From assembly GCF_029892155.1 (NCBI RefSeq), contig NZ_JARZAG010000002.1, forward strand, positions 1 to 64,000: 64,000 nucleotides of DNA, read 5' to 3'. Made by a program: the position numbers and the translations under genes. This document shows, piece by piece, positions 24,287-37,456 of this stretch. The stretch is from Kitasatospora sp. GAS204B (GTDB lineage: Bacteria > Actinomycetota > Actinomycetes > Streptomycetales > Streptomycetaceae). Position 1 is the first letter of the stretch, and each line of letters opens with the position of its first letter. Below the pieces are notes generated by a model that saw nothing but the letters and a program-made list of their open reading frames with translations, did no database searches and was not told the origin of the DNA.

Positions 24287-25792
24287 CTAGGCGGCGCCGA
24301 GCTTCTCCAGGATGAGGTCCTTGACCTTCGCCGCGTCCGCCTGGCCGCGGGTGGCCTTCATCACCGCGCCGACCAGAGCGCCGACTGCGGCGACCTTGCC
24401 GTCGCGGATCTTGTCGGCGATGGCGGAGTTGTCGGCGATGGCCTGGTCGACGGCCGCGCCCAGCGCGGAGTCGTCCGAGACCACGGCCAGGCCGCGGGCG
24501 GCGACCACCTCGTCCGGCTCGCCCTCGCCGGCCAGCACGCCCTCGATCACCTGGCGGGCCAGCTTGTCGTTGAGCTTGCCCTCGGCCACCAGCGCGCAGA
24601 CCCGGGCCACCTGGGCCGGGGTGATCGGCTGCTCGGCCAGCTCGATGCCGGTCTCGTTGGACCGCCGGGCCAGCTCGCCCAGCCACCACTTGCGGGCCTG
24701 GTCGGCCGGGGCGCCGGCCGCGATGGTCTGCTCGATCAGCTCCACCGCACCGGCGTTGAGCACCGACTGCATGTCCAGGTCGGACAGGCCCCACTCGGCC
24801 TGCAGCCGGGCCCGGCGCACCCGGGGCAGCTCCGGCAGCTCGGCCCGCAGCTCCTCGACCCACTCCCGGGCCGGGGCGATCGGGACCAGGTCGGGCTCCG
24901 GGAAGTAGCGGTAGTCCTCGGCGTTGTCCTTGATCCGGCCGGCCGTGGTGGAGCCGTCCTCCTCGTGGAAGTGCCGGGTCTCCTGCACGATCGTGCCGCC
25001 GTCGCCGAGCACCGTGGCGTGCCGCTGGATCTCGAACCGGGCGGCCCGCTCCACGCTGCGCAGCGAGTTGACGTTCTTGGTCTCCGAGCGGGTGCCGAAG
25101 GTCTCGGTCCCGTTCGGGCGCAGCGACAGGTTGACGTCGCAGCGCATCTGGCCCTTGTCCATCCGCGCCTCGGAGACGCCCAGCGCCTTGATCAGCTCGC
25201 GCAGTTCGGCCACGTAGGCCTTGGCCACCTCGGGCGCGCGCCTGCCGGCGCCCTCGATCGGCTTGGTGACGATCTCGATCAGCGGGATGCCGGCCCGGTT
25301 GTAGTCCAGCAGCGAGTGGGTGGCGCCGTGGATCCGGCCGGTCGCGCCGCCGACGTGGCTGGACTTGCCGGTGTCCTCCTCCATGTGGGCGCGCTCGATC
25401 TCGACCCGGAAGGTCTCGCCGTCCTCCAGCTGCACGTCCAGGTAGCCGTTGAAGGCGATCGGCTCGTCGTACTGCGAGGTCTGGAAGTTCTTCGGCATGT
25501 CCGGGTAGAAGTAGTTCTTCCGCGCGAACCGGCACCACTCGGCGATCTCGCAGTTGAGCGCCAGCCCGATCCGGACGGCCGACTCGACGCCGATCGCGTT
25601 CACCACCGGCAGCGAGCCGGGCAGGCCCAGGCAGGTCGGGCAGGTCTGCGAGTTGGGCTCGGCGCCCAGCTCGGTCGAGCAGCCGCAGAACATCTTCGTC
25701 TTGGTGCCCAGCTCGACGTGGACCTCCAGGCCCATGACGGGGTCGTAGGAGGCGAGTGCGTCGTCGTAGGAGACCAGGTTCATGACGCTCAC
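24287..25792 (-). CDS. gatB: Aspartyl/glutamyl-tRNA amidotransferase subunit B
   Basis: Subunit of GatCAB, which converts Glu-tRNA(Gln) (and Asp-tRNA(Asn)) to the amide form. The 501-residue protein has the [11 protein letters not shown] start motif, a zinc site made of CGCSTEL and CPTCLG cysteines, the [16 protein letters not shown] signature, and a C-terminal YqeY-like tRNA-binding domain. I use the GTG at 25792 behind GAAGGGGA; a downstream ATG at 25783 is the alternative. It is the last gene of gatC-gatA-small membrane protein-gatB and ends at a 21-bp stem terminator. Confidence 0.96.
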   Translation of the reverse strand: MSVMNLVSYDDALASYDPVMGLEVHVELGTKTKMFCGCSTELGAEPNSQTCPTCLGLPGSLPVVNAIGVESAVRIGLALNCEIAEWCRFARKNYFYPDMPKNFQTSQYDEPIAFNGYLDVQLEDGETFRVEIERAHMEEDTGKSSHVGGATGRIHGATHSLLDYNRAGIPLIEIVTKPIEGAGRRAPEVAKAYVAELRELIKALGVSEARMDKGQMRCDVNLSLRPNGTETFGTRSETKNVNSLRSVERAARFEIQRHATVLGDGGTIVQETRHFHEEDGSTTAGRIKDNAEDYRYFPEPDLVPIAPAREWVEELRAELPELPRVRRARLQAEWGLSDLDMQSVLNAGAVELIEQTIAAGAPADQARKWWLGELARRSNETGIELAEQPITPAQVARVCALVAEGKLNDKLARQVIEGVLAGEGEPDEVVAARGLAVVSDDSALGAAVDQAIADNSAIADKIRDGKVAAVGALVGAVMKATRGQADAAKVKDLILEKLGAA

Positions 25793-25864
25793 AGCGTCCC
25801 CTTCACTAAAAGACTTGGGAGGTACCGGTCCGGCCCCGCGCACGGGGCCGGACCCGACGGGGCG

Positions 25865-26104
25865 TCAGCCCGCGAGGACGTCGTCGCTGCCCAGCTGGCG
25901 CAGCTCACGGACCAGCAGCAGGGTGCCGGTGAGCAGCGCCGCGGCACCTACGACGGCGTTGGCCAGCAGCAGGGTGTCGTTCTCGCTGCGGGCCTTCCTG
26001 AATTCCTTGACGACGCCCAGTGCACCGAAGGTGCTGGTGCCGATGGACAGCCACAGGCCGGGCTTGGTGTGCTTGAAGCCTTTGGCCTTCTCTAGCTTGC
26101 TCAC
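25865..26104 (-). CDS. Small membrane protein between gatA and gatB
   Basis: A 79-residue protein starting at a GTG whose GTGA overlaps the gatA stop codon, a sign of translational coupling, with GGAGG upstream inside gatA. It has a first hydrophobic stretch near residues 15-32 ([17 protein letters not shown]) and a clear membrane helix near 47-66 ([21 protein letters not shown]). The N-terminus is Lys-rich ([12 protein letters not shown]). It resembles a small integral membrane protein that I recall at this position in Streptomyces. Its role with the amidotransferase, if any, is unknown. Confidence 0.8.
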   Translation of the reverse strand: MSKLEKAKGFKHTKPGLWLSIGTSTFGALGVVKEFRKARSENDTLLLANAVVGAAALLTGTLLLVRELRQLGSDDVLAG

Positions 26105-27594
26105 AGTGCCGGTGCCTCCTCCAGCAGGGGGTGACCCCACTTGTCGTTGAGTGCGGCCTCCACGGCGCCGCCCACGCGGTACAGGCGGTCGTCCGCCATC
26201 GCGGGTGCGATGATCTGCAGGCCGACCGGGAGATTGTCCTCCGGGGCCAGCCCGCAGGGCAGTGACATGGCCGCGTTGCCCGCGAGGTTCGAGGGGATGG
26301 TGCACAGGTCGGCCAGGTACATCGCCATCGGGTCGTCGGCGCGCTCGCCGATCGGGAAGGCGGTGGTGGGGGTGGTCGGCGAGACCAGCACGTCGACGTC
26401 GGCGAAGGCCTGGTCGAAATCGCGCGAGATCAGCGTGCGGACCTTCTGGGCCGAGCCGTAGTAGGCGTCGTAGTAGCCCGAGGAGAGGGCGTAGGTGCCC
26501 AGGATGATCCGGCGCTTGACCTCGGGGCCGAACCCGGCCTCCCGGGTGAGCGCGGTGACCTGCTCGGCCGAGGCGCTGCCGTCGTCGCCGACCCGCAGGC
26601 CGTAGCGCATCGCGTCGAAGCGGGCCAGGTTGGAGGAGGCCTCGCTGGGCGCGATCAGGTAGTAGGCGGGCAGCGCCAGGGTGAAGGACGGGCAGGAGAC
26701 CTCGACCACCTCGGCGCCCAGCTCGCGCAGCAGCTCCACGCTCTCGTTGAAGCGCTGCATCACGCCGGCCTGGTAGCCCTCGCCGGCGAACTCCTTGACC
26801 ACGCCGATCCGCATGCCGCGCACGTCGCGCAGCTTGGCGGCGGCGACCACGGCCGGCACCGGAGCGTCGATCGAGGTGGAGTCCAGCGGGTCGTGGCCGG
26901 CGATCGCCTCGTGCAGCAGCGCCGCGTCCAGCACGGTGCGGGCGCACGGGCCGCCCTGGTCGAGCGAGGAGGAGAAGGCGATCAGGCCGTAGCGGGAGAC
27001 CGAGCCGTAGGTGGGCTTGACGCCGACCGTGCCGGTGACGGCGCCGGGCTGGCGGATCGAGCCGCCGGTGTCGGTGCCGATCGCCAGCGGGGCCTGGTAG
27101 GCGGCCAGCGCGGCCGCCGAGCCGCCGCCCGAGCCACCGGGGATCCGGGACAGGTCCCAGGGGTTGCCGGTGGTGCCGTACGCGGAGTTCTCGGTGGAGG
27201 AGCCCATCGCGAACTCGTCCATGTTGGTCTTGCCCAGGATCACCACGCCCGCGTCCTTCAGACGGGTCGTCAGGGTGGCGTCGTAGGGCGGGATCCAGCC
27301 TTCGAGGATCTTGGAGCCGCAGGTGGTCGGGACGCCCTTGGTGGTGAAGACGTCCTTCAGCGCGAGCGGCACGCCGGCCAGCGGGCCGAGCTCCTCGCCC
27401 TTGGCGCGCTTGGCGTCCACGGCGCGAGCGGCCGCCAGGGCGCCCTCGGTGTCCACGTGCAGGAAGGCGTTGACCTTCTTGTCGACGGCGTCGATCCGGT
27501 CCAGGTGGGCCTGTGCCACCTCGACGGCGCTGACGGTGCCGGCGGCGATCGCCGCCGCGGTCTGCGCGGCGGTGTGCTTGATCAGGTCGGTCAT
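26101..27594 (-). CDS. gatA: Glutamyl-tRNA(Gln) amidotransferase subunit A
   Basis: Catalytic amidase subunit that releases ammonia from glutamine for GatB. The 497-residue protein carries the amidase-signature Ser-cisSer-Lys triad: K80 (ALKDVF), S155 (GGSGGGS) and S179 ([11 protein letters not shown]). The ATG at 27594 lies six bases after the gatC stop, with GGGAGGA inside the end of gatC as its ribosome binding site. Confidence 0.97.
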   Translation of the reverse strand: MTDLIKHTAAQTAAAIAAGTVSAVEVAQAHLDRIDAVDKKVNAFLHVDTEGALAAARAVDAKRAKGEELGPLAGVPLALKDVFTTKGVPTTCGSKILEGWIPPYDATLTTRLKDAGVVILGKTNMDEFAMGSSTENSAYGTTGNPWDLSRIPGGSGGGSAAALAAYQAPLAIGTDTGGSIRQPGAVTGTVGVKPTYGSVSRYGLIAFSSSLDQGGPCARTVLDAALLHEAIAGHDPLDSTSIDAPVPAVVAAAKLRDVRGMRIGVVKEFAGEGYQAGVMQRFNESVELLRELGAEVVEVSCPSFTLALPAYYLIAPSEASSNLARFDAMRYGLRVGDDGSASAEQVTALTREAGFGPEVKRRIILGTYALSSGYYDAYYGSAQKVRTLISRDFDQAFADVDVLVSPTTPTTAFPIGERADDPMAMYLADLCTIPSNLAGNAAMSLPCGLAPEDNLPVGLQIIAPAMADDRLYRVGGAVEAALNDKWGHPLLEEAPAL

Positions 27595-27600
27595 CGCTGG

Positions 27601-27897
27601 TCAGTCCTCCCCGAGGATCTGCGGAACCCGGAAACGCTGCTCCTCGGCGGCGGGGGCGCCGGACAGCGCCTGCTCGGGCGTGAGCGAGGGCCGGACCTCG
27701 TCCGCGCGCATGACGTTGGTCAGCGGCAGCGGGTGGGAGGTGGGCGGGACGTCCGCTCCGGCGACCTCGGAGACGCGGGCGACCGCGCCGATGATCACGT
27801 CCAGCTGCTCGGCGAAGTGGTCAAGCTCTTCCGCCTGCAGCTCCAGACGCGACAGCCGGGCGAGGTGGGCGACCTCCTCGCGCGTGATGCCAGGCAT
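27601..27897 (-). CDS. gatC: Glutamyl-tRNA(Gln) amidotransferase subunit C
   Basis: The 98-residue small subunit that stabilises GatA. It has the typical start [17 protein letters not shown] and the loop [21 protein letters not shown] that wraps between GatA and GatB. The ATG at 27897 is chosen; an upstream ATG at 27939 would add a non-family extension. It is the first gene of the gat operon. Confidence 0.95.
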   Translation of the reverse strand: MPGITREEVAHLARLSRLELQAEELDHFAEQLDVIIGAVARVSEVAGADVPPTSHPLPLTNVMRADEVRPSLTPEQALSGAPAAEEQRFRVPQILGED

Positions 27898-28040
27898 GCA
27901 GCGATCCTCAAGGTGAGTTCTGAGTAAGGCCGGACACACGGCGGTGTCCAGCCCGGACGGGACCGGCGGCGCGGGGCCTGCTGGTCAGCCGTCCTCTTGT
28001 CTTTACCGCCCATCCTAGGGGGCCGGACCCGCCCCCCGTG

Positions 28041-29906
28041 TTACTGCGGGGTCGTAGGAGCCTCGGTGGGCGGGCTGAGCGGCTGGCGGGGCAGGCCGGG
28101 GTGGCGCAGTTCGGCCTGCCCGGTCCAGCGTTCCAGGTGGGTGAGCCGCTCGGCGGAGGGCGGTCCGGTGCGGTGCACCCGCAGCCAGGCGGTGGCCTGG
28201 TCGGCGGGCAGCGCGGCGGAGACCAGCCAGCCCTGGACGGCGTCCACGCCCAGGCCGTGCAGGCGCTCCCAGGTCTCGTCGTCCTCCACGCCCTCGGCGA
28301 CCACGGTCAGGCCGAGCGAGTGGGCGAGTTCGACCGAGCAGCGGACCACCGCCGCGTCGTGGTCGTCGGCGACCATCCGGGAGACGAAGGAGCGGTCGAT
28401 CTTCAGCTCGCCGACCGGCAGGCTGCGCAGTCGCACCAGCGAGGAGTGGCCGGTGCCGAAGTCGTCCAGGGACATCCCCACGCCGTACCGGCGCAGTTCG
28501 GCCAGGGTGTCGGCGGCCCGCCGCGAGTCGTCCAGCAGCAGCCGCTCGGTGATCTCCAACTGCAGCGCCTGGGCCGGTACCTGATTGCGGCTCAGGTGGT
28601 CGGCCACCCGCTGGGCGAAGCCGGGGTTGAGCACGTCGCGCGGCGAGACGTTGACCGCCACCTGCACCTGGAGGCCCTGCGCCCGCCAGGTGGCGAGCTG
28701 GCCGATCGCGGCCTCCAGGACGTAGTCGGTCAGGCGGGGCATCAGGCCGCTGGACTCGGCGAGGCCGACGAACTCGTCGGGGGAGACCCGACCGCGTCCC
28801 GGCCGCTCCCAGCGGAGCAGCGCCTCCAGGCCCACCACCCGGCCGTCGAAGGCCACCTTGGGCTGGTAGTGCAGTTGCACCTCGCCGGTCTCCAGCGCCC
28901 GGCGCAGGTCGCCGAGCAGGCCGATCCGGTAGGGCGTGTCGGCGTCCTGGGAGTGGTCGTACTGCTCGACTCCGGTGCGCCCGCGCTGCGCGTGGCCCAT
29001 CGCCACGTCCGCGCGACGCAGCAACGATTCTGCGTCGCCGGCGTGCTGTGGGTAGACGCAGACACCGGCGGTGGCCTCCAGCACCAGCAGCAGGCCGTCG
29101 AGCCGGATCGGCGCGGCGAGTTCGGCGATCAGCGCCTTGGCCAGCCGCTCCAGGGTGTCGGGGTGGCCGACCCCGGGCAGCAGCACGGCGAACTCGTCGC
29201 CGCCCATCCGGGCCACCACCGCGCGGCGGCCGTGCTCGGCGGCGGGCGGCAGGCCGGCCAGCAGTTCCTCGGTCTCCCGGCGGCGGTCGGCGGCGGCGAG
29301 CGGCCCGAACGGACCCAGCCCGTCCGGGCCGCCGCCCGGGCCGCCACCCGGACAACGGCCGCGCCGGGCCGGCAGGGCGGCGCCGGTCGGATCGGCCGGA
29401 TCCGTCGTTCCGGATGGGCCGCCCGGGCCACCTGGGCCGCCTGGGCCAGCCGCGGGCTTCGGTACGCCGGTGGCACCGCGCAGCACGCGGTGCAGCCGGC
29501 GGCCGATGTGCACGAGTAAGCGATCGCCGGCCGCATGCCCGAGGGTGTCGTTCAGCGACCGGAACCGATCGAGGTCCAGCAGGATCAGACCGACGCTGTA
29601 CTCCTCCTCGGTCTCGTGCTCCAGGATCGCCTCCTGGGCGGCCAGCAGCAGGGCATGGCGGTTCGGCAGGCCGGTCAGCGGATCGGTGAGCTGGTCGCGG
29701 GCCCGGTCCCGGGCGATCCGCCAGGCCGCCACCAGGACGGCCAGCGGGACCGCGAAGAGCGGCAGCAGTTCGGGCTCGTACCGGCTGACCAGGACGGCCA
29801 GCGGAATGAGCGGTGCGGCCCCGGCCAGCAGCACACCGAGCAGCAGGACCGCACCCGCCACCCCCTGCGGCGGACGCGTCAGCGCACCGCCGGTCGAACC
29901 ATCCAT
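28041..29906 (-). CDS. rmdB: Membrane GGDEF-EAL c-di-GMP phosphodiesterase (RmdB-like)
   Basis: A 621-residue protein: two membrane helices at about 16-62, GGDEF at about 70-320 (GGDEF at 235-239), EAL at about 328-575. All catalytic EAL residues are present: E361 (EALLRW), N419 (NVS), E451, D481-D482 (DDFGTG), K502 and E538 (AEGVE). It should therefore hydrolyse c-di-GMP. The GGDEF half is atypical: a Gly/Pro-rich insertion at about 148-222 separates its two halves and the RxxD inhibitory site is absent. The gene lies between gatC and ligA, as I recall for RmdB in Streptomyces. RmdB is a development-controlling phosphodiesterase there. Confidence 0.87.
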   Translation of the reverse strand: MDGSTGGALTRPPQGVAGAVLLLGVLLAGAAPLIPLAVLVSRYEPELLPLFAVPLAVLVAAWRIARDRARDQLTDPLTGLPNRHALLLAAQEAILEHETEEEYSVGLILLDLDRFRSLNDTLGHAAGDRLLVHIGRRLHRVLRGATGVPKPAAGPGGPGGPGGPSGTTDPADPTGAALPARRGRCPGGGPGGGPDGLGPFGPLAAADRRRETEELLAGLPPAAEHGRRAVVARMGGDEFAVLLPGVGHPDTLERLAKALIAELAAPIRLDGLLLVLEATAGVCVYPQHAGDAESLLRRADVAMGHAQRGRTGVEQYDHSQDADTPYRIGLLGDLRRALETGEVQLHYQPKVAFDGRVVGLEALLRWERPGRGRVSPDEFVGLAESSGLMPRLTDYVLEAAIGQLATWRAQGLQVQVAVNVSPRDVLNPGFAQRVADHLSRNQVPAQALQLEITERLLLDDSRRAADTLAELRRYGVGMSLDDFGTGHSSLVRLRSLPVGELKIDRSFVSRMVADDHDAAVVRCSVELAHSLGLTVVAEGVEDDETWERLHGLGVDAVQGWLVSAALPADQATAWLRVHRTGPPSAERLTHLERWTGQAELRHPGLPRQPLSPPTEAPTTPQ

Positions 29907-30106
29907 ACGCCCTGTCCTCCGTCAGGCCCGCCCCCGCCAGGCCGCATCGCGGCTGGAACCGACCCGAAGCACGGTCGGCCCTGGCACTTACCTGATCACG
30001 TGCCAGTCGGTCTCAGCCCGGAAGCGCCCCTGTCGACGCCGGCCCCCGACTTGTCGAGCTGGCCGGTGCCCCCCACTCCTGCTGACACACTGTTGCGCTC
30101 CAGGGT

Positions 30107-30135
30107 AAGTCCGCCCCCACGGGGAGGGCGGACTT
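30107..30135 (-). terminator. Hairpin downstream of ligA
   Basis: A 10-bp perfect inverted repeat (30107-30116 and 30126-30135) with a nine-base loop, 115 bases beyond the ligA stop on the minus strand. It is a likely terminator or backup terminator. Confidence 0.6.
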
Positions 30136-30185
30136 TCGGTCATCCGGGAGCACGCCAGCACGGATCCGGCGCCGCACAGTGACAC

Positions 30186-30227
30186 GATGCCCCCTTTACA
30201 CGCCCACCATCCAGGTGACGGGGCATC
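30186..30227 (-). terminator. Second candidate hairpin downstream of ligA
   Basis: An 8-bp perfect repeat (30186-30193 and 30220-30227) with a 26-base loop, 23 bases after the ligA stop. The long loop makes its role uncertain. Confidence 0.35.
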
Positions 30228-30250
30228 AGCACGATAACAAGAGGGATACG

Positions 30251-33612
<3,362 letters not shown>

Positions 33613-33712
33613 GAAGTGCAGGGTAGCCCGTACATCTCCGGGATGACCTCGCGCCGGGGTTACCACGGGGGGCTGACTCGCCAACCCGGGCCGCGCGCCT
33701 AGCTTTACCGCC

Positions 33713-34420
33713 ATGACCAGTGCGGAGAGTACGGAAAACGTGGTGGTACGCCTCGACGGCGTACGCAAGGAGTACGGGGAGTCGGTCGCGCTCGACGGCG
33801 TGTCGCTGGAGATCCAGGCCGGCGAGGCGGTCGCCGTGATGGGGCCCTCGGGGTGCGGCAAGTCCACCCTGCTCAACATGATCGCCGGCCTGGACCGGCC
33901 GACCGCCGGCTCGGTGACCGTGCACGGCGAGGACCTGGGCACGCTCAACGAGACCGGGCTGGCGCTCTTCCGGCGGCGCCGGATCGGCATGATCTTCCAG
34001 TTCTTCAACCTGATCGACGACCTGCCGGCGCTCGACAACGTCGCGCTCGCCGGCCAGCTGACCGGCACCCCGGCCGGCCAGGCCCGCCGCCGCGCCCTGG
34101 AGCTGCTGGACGAGCTGGGCATCGCGCAGCGCCGCAACGCCTACCCCGCGGTGCTCAGCGGCGGCGAGCGCCAGCGGGTCGCGGTGGCCCGGGCCCTGAT
34201 GAACCGTCCGGCGCTGCTGCTGGCCGACGAGCCGACCGGCGCGCTGGACAGCCACTCCGGGGAGCAGGTGATGGACCTGCTGATCGACCTCAACCAGATG
34301 GGGCAGACGCTGCTGATGGTGACGCACGACAAGCGGTTGGCCACCCGGTGCGCGAGTCGTCTGGTCGAGTTCACCGACGGCCGGGTGGCCCGGGAGACGG
34401 CACTGGAGCGCAGCGCATGA
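33713..34420 (+). CDS. ABC transporter ATP-binding protein, MacB/LolD type
   Basis: A 235-residue ATPase with Walker A GPSGCGKST, Q-loop FQFFNLIDDL, signature LSGGERQR, Walker B LLLADEPTGALD and switch-His THDKR. The pattern FQFFNL and TGALDSHSG marks the MacB/LolD/FtsE-type subfamily that pairs with FtsX-like permeases. Its stop overlaps the permease start (ATGA at 34417-34420). Such pairs move lipids, antibiotics or peptides, or work as mechanotransmitters at the envelope. The substrate cannot be read from sequence. Confidence 0.93.
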   Translation: MTSAESTENVVVRLDGVRKEYGESVALDGVSLEIQAGEAVAVMGPSGCGKSTLLNMIAGLDRPTAGSVTVHGEDLGTLNETGLALFRRRRIGMIFQFFNLIDDLPALDNVALAGQLTGTPAGQARRRALELLDELGIAQRRNAYPAVLSGGERQRVAVARALMNRPALLLADEPTGALDSHSGEQVMDLLIDLNQMGQTLLMVTHDKRLATRCASRLVEFTDGRVARETALERSA

Positions 34421-36780
34421 GCGCGGTGTGGCGTGCCTCGCGCGCGGCGGTGCGGCGGCGGCGGTTGCAGACCTTCGTGATCGGGCTGGTCGTCCTCACC
34501 TCCACCGTCACGCTGGTGGTCGCGCTCGGCCTGATGGCGGCCGCCTCGGCGCCCTTCGACGACGCCTTCGCCCAGCAGCGCGGTTCGCAGCTCACCGTCA
34601 CCTACGACGCGTCCAAGGTCACCGACGCCCAGCTCACCCAGGCCGCGCACCAGCCCGGGGTCACCGACGTGGCCGGGCCGTTCGCCGAGACCGTGCTCAC
34701 CGCACCGCCCAACAACATGGCCCCCGTCCCCGGGGTGGACAACCCGCCGCTCGGCCCGATCGCCTTCGTGGGCCGCGCCGACCCGGGCGGCCCGGTGGAC
34801 CGGGTCGACGTCTGGAGCGGGCGCTGGGTCCAGCGGCCCGGCGAGGTGGTGGTGATGCGGCCGCCCGGCGAGACGTTCGCACGGTACGAGGAGGTCGGCA
34901 GCCGGCTCGTCCTGCCCGGCGCCCCACCGCTGGTCATCGTGGGCTTCGCCTCCAGCCTGAGCCAGACCGCGGGCGCCTGGGTGACGCCCGACCAGCTGGC
35001 CGCCATGCACCCGACCACCAGCCAGGTGCTCTACCGGTTCGCGCACGCCGGCAGCGACACCCAGGTCAAGGCCGACCTGGCCGCGGTCACCGCCGGGCTG
35101 CCGCAGGGCTCGGTGCTCGGTTCGCTCGAGTACCTGACGGTCAAGTGGGACCTCACCAACACGGCCAACGCCTACGTCCCGTTCCTGATGGCCTTCGGCA
35201 TCCTCGGCCTCCTGGTCGCGGTGCTGATCACCGCCAACGTGGTCAGCGGCGCGGTGGTCTCCGGCTACCGGCACATCGGGGTGCTCAAGGCGCTGGGGTT
35301 CACGCCGAACCAGGTGGTGGCGGTGTACCTGCTGATGATGCTGGTCCCGGGCGTGGTGGGCGGCACGCTCGGCACCCTGCTCGGTGGGGTGGCCGCGAAG
35401 CCGCTGCTGCAGATGTCGTTCTCCGGCTTCAACTCCGGGTACATCCGCCCCACCCTGAGCCCGTGGGTCCAGCTGGCGACACTGGTGGGCATGCCCGCGC
35501 TGGTGCTGCTCGCGGCCTTGCTGCCCGCCCTGCGCGCGCACGGGCTGTCCGCCGCCCGGGCGATCAGCGCGGGCAGCGCGCCGACCGCCGGACGCGGACT
35601 GCGGGTGCAGCGCCGGCTCAGCGGGAGCAGGCTGCCGCGCTCCGTCAGCCTGGGCCTGGGCCTGCCGTTCGCCCGGCCCTGGCGAACCGGGCTGACCATG
35701 ATGTCGATCGTCATGGGCGTGCTCACGGTGACCCTGACGACCGGGCTGACCAACTCGGTCAACGTGATGATGGGCAGCCGCGACAGCAGCAACTGGCGGG
35801 TGGACTCGACGTTCTACGTCGGCGATCCGAGCGTGCCCGGCCAGGTCTCCCCCGAGCTGACGGACCCGCAGATCGAGGGCATGCTGCGGTCCCTGCCCGG
35901 CAACGGCTCGGTGATCGCCGCGGCACCGGTCCTGGTCGGCCTGTCGGGCGAGAACCAGAACGTCCACGCCTGGTTCTTCCGCGGGTCCGGCTGGACCGCC
36001 GGCAGTCCGGTGCAGTTGTTCAAGGGCCGCTGGGCGCACGGGCCCGACGAGGCGGTGGTGGGATCGGCGTTCCTGCACAAGCGCGGCCTCAAGCTGGGCA
36101 GCCGGGTGACCGTGGGCCTGGACGGCCATCAGCAGGCGGTGACCCTGGTCGGTGAGGACGGCAGCGGCGGCCCGGACGAGTTGGAGGCCCCCTGGTCGAC
36201 GCTGACCGCACTGGTGCCCGAGGCCACGGCGGCGGGTTACGTCAACCAGTACTGGGTGCACCTCGCCCACGGCACCGACGTCAACACCTACGACGCCGCG
36301 GCCAAGGCGGCTGAACCCAGCCTCCAGCCCTCCCCAGCCGGGGGCCCCAACAACATCCAGGTCACCGTCATCGGCACCGCCACGCTGCTCAGCATCCTGC
36401 TGGGCACGGTCGCGGCGCTCGGCGTCTTCAACACCGTCGTGCTGAACGCCCGCGAGCGCCGCCGCGACCTGGGCATGCTCAAGTCGATCGGCATGACGCC
36501 CCGTCAGGTGACGGCGATGATGGTCACCTCGATGGCGGCCCTGGGAGCGGTCGGCGGTCTGATCGGCGTCCCGCTGGGGATCGCCGCGCACCGGGTGATC
36601 CTGCCCGCGATGACGAACGCGGTGGGCCTCGAACTGCCGCCGAGCATGCTGGACGTCTGGCACCCCGGCGCGCTCACCGTGGTGGTGCTCTCCGGGCTGG
36701 CCATCGCGGTGCTGGGCGCGCTGCTCCCGGCCCGGTCGGCGGCCCGGATGACCATTGCGCAGGTGCTGCGCAGCGAGTGA
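34417..36780 (+). CDS. FtsX-like ABC transporter permease (double-repeat form)
   Basis: A 787-residue permease. The first membrane helix is near residues 20-45, then a large extracytoplasmic domain to about 245. FtsX helices follow at about 250-390, a central anchor near 420-450, a second extracytoplasmic domain, and final FtsX helices at about 650-780 with the family motif LGMLKSIGMTPRQV. This 4+4-type layout is common in actinobacterial permeases of unknown substrate. It overlaps the ATPase gene by four bases, so the two form one transporter. No dedicated sensor kinase adjoins; an ArsR-like gene converges 33 bp downstream. Confidence 0.9.
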   Translation: MSAVWRASRAAVRRRRLQTFVIGLVVLTSTVTLVVALGLMAAASAPFDDAFAQQRGSQLTVTYDASKVTDAQLTQAAHQPGVTDVAGPFAETVLTAPPNNMAPVPGVDNPPLGPIAFVGRADPGGPVDRVDVWSGRWVQRPGEVVVMRPPGETFARYEEVGSRLVLPGAPPLVIVGFASSLSQTAGAWVTPDQLAAMHPTTSQVLYRFAHAGSDTQVKADLAAVTAGLPQGSVLGSLEYLTVKWDLTNTANAYVPFLMAFGILGLLVAVLITANVVSGAVVSGYRHIGVLKALGFTPNQVVAVYLLMMLVPGVVGGTLGTLLGGVAAKPLLQMSFSGFNSGYIRPTLSPWVQLATLVGMPALVLLAALLPALRAHGLSAARAISAGSAPTAGRGLRVQRRLSGSRLPRSVSLGLGLPFARPWRTGLTMMSIVMGVLTVTLTTGLTNSVNVMMGSRDSSNWRVDSTFYVGDPSVPGQVSPELTDPQIEGMLRSLPGNGSVIAAAPVLVGLSGENQNVHAWFFRGSGWTAGSPVQLFKGRWAHGPDEAVVGSAFLHKRGLKLGSRVTVGLDGHQQAVTLVGEDGSGGPDELEAPWSTLTALVPEATAAGYVNQYWVHLAHGTDVNTYDAAAKAAEPSLQPSPAGGPNNIQVTVIGTATLLSILLGTVAALGVFNTVVLNARERRRDLGMLKSIGMTPRQVTAMMVTSMAALGAVGGLIGVPLGIAAHRVILPAMTNAVGLELPPSMLDVWHPGALTVVVLSGLAIAVLGALLPARSAARMTIAQVLRSE

Positions 36781-36813
36781 GCCAAGGGCCGGACGGCACG
36801 GGCTGCACAGGGG

Positions 36814-37356
36814 TCAGCCCGCGTCGTCAGGGCCCAGGGTCGGGATGTCGGCCGGATACAGGCAGACCAGCAGGCCGTAGGGCGCACCACGGAACTTGTC
36901 GACCGTGAGCCGCTCTTCGGCCTGCTCGCGCAGTCGCGCCGCCAGCGCGTGCGCCTCCTCGTCGGAGAGCCAGAGGTGGCGCAGCACGGTGTGCTCGGCC
37001 TGCCCGGGGCGCAGCGGGAGCATCTCGCCGAGCGCCGCGTCGATCAGGAACTCGCGGCCGCCCTCGGCCTCCTCGTGGAACGTGAAGCCCTTGCTGACCA
37101 GCGCGAAGTACTGCTCGGTCCCACCGCGCACCTGCCGGGTCTCCGCGAGGCGGACCAGCCCGGCCTCGCGCAGCACCCGCACGTGGTAGCCGACCGTCCC
37201 CTTGGCCATCCCGAGGCCGGCCGCGAGCTGGCGCAGCGTGGCCGGCCGCTGGCGCAGCATGTTCACCAGGCGGTGGCGGACCGGGTGGCCGAGGGCCTTG
37301 AACTGCTCGGGTGAGCGGAGCACCAGGTCGTCTTCTGCCATGCCGTAAGTGTCCAT
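36814..37356 (-). CDS. ArsR-like winged-helix transcriptional regulator
   Basis: A 180-residue protein with an N-terminal winged helix at about 15-85: FKALGHPVRHRLVNML, RQLAAGLGMAKGTVGYHVRVL as recognition helix, GTEQYFAL wing. The C-terminal half is helical and shows no recognisable ligand domain. No CxC metal site is visible, so metal sensing is unlikely. Two in-frame ATGs at 37356 and 37341 are possible and neither has a clear ribosome binding site. It diverges from the DUF2218-methyltransferase gene and may control it. Confidence 0.85.
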   Translation of the reverse strand: MDTYGMAEDDLVLRSPEQFKALGHPVRHRLVNMLRQRPATLRQLAAGLGMAKGTVGYHVRVLREAGLVRLAETRQVRGGTEQYFALVSKGFTFHEEAEGGREFLIDAALGEMLPLRPGQAEHTVLRHLWLSDEEAHALAARLREQAEERLTVDKFRGAPYGLLVCLYPADIPTLGPDDAG

Positions 37357-37369
37357 AAATCTCGATGCT

Positions 37370-37428
37370 TTGACAAGCGGCCTGACGCCCCACCAGAATC
37401 GACCTCACCAAAAGCGACGAGAATTCTC
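37370..37428 (+). promoter_or_regulatory. Candidate promoter and palindromic operator for the DUF2218-methyltransferase gene
   Basis: TTGACA at 37370-37375 is followed after 18 bases by CAGAAT at 37394-37399, a good match to a vegetative (HrdB-type) promoter. A perfect 10-bp palindrome gagaattctc lies downstream at 37419-37428, a plausible binding site for the divergently encoded regulator. Confidence 0.45.
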
Positions 37429-37456
37429 AACACTTCACTCCCCCAGGACGGACCAC

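Larger units (their letters stand above)
29907..30250. other. Intergenic region between ligA and the c-di-GMP gene
   Basis: The 344-base gap holds no convincing gene. It contains two hairpins (30107-30135 and 30186-30227) on the ligA-proximal side, and the promoter of the minus-strand GGDEF-EAL gene must lie near 29907-30100. I cannot pick out sigma-factor boxes with confidence. Confidence 0.5.

Noticed and set aside
28017..28039. Possible terminator just after the RmdB-like gene
   Set aside because: Only 5-6 pairs with a large loop of G and C; too weak to annotate.
33713..36780. Lantibiotic or bacitracin resistance module
   Set aside because: No sensor kinase or response regulator is adjacent; the neighbours are an ArsR-like gene and unrelated enzymes. 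Only an ABC transporter of unknown substrate can be claimed.
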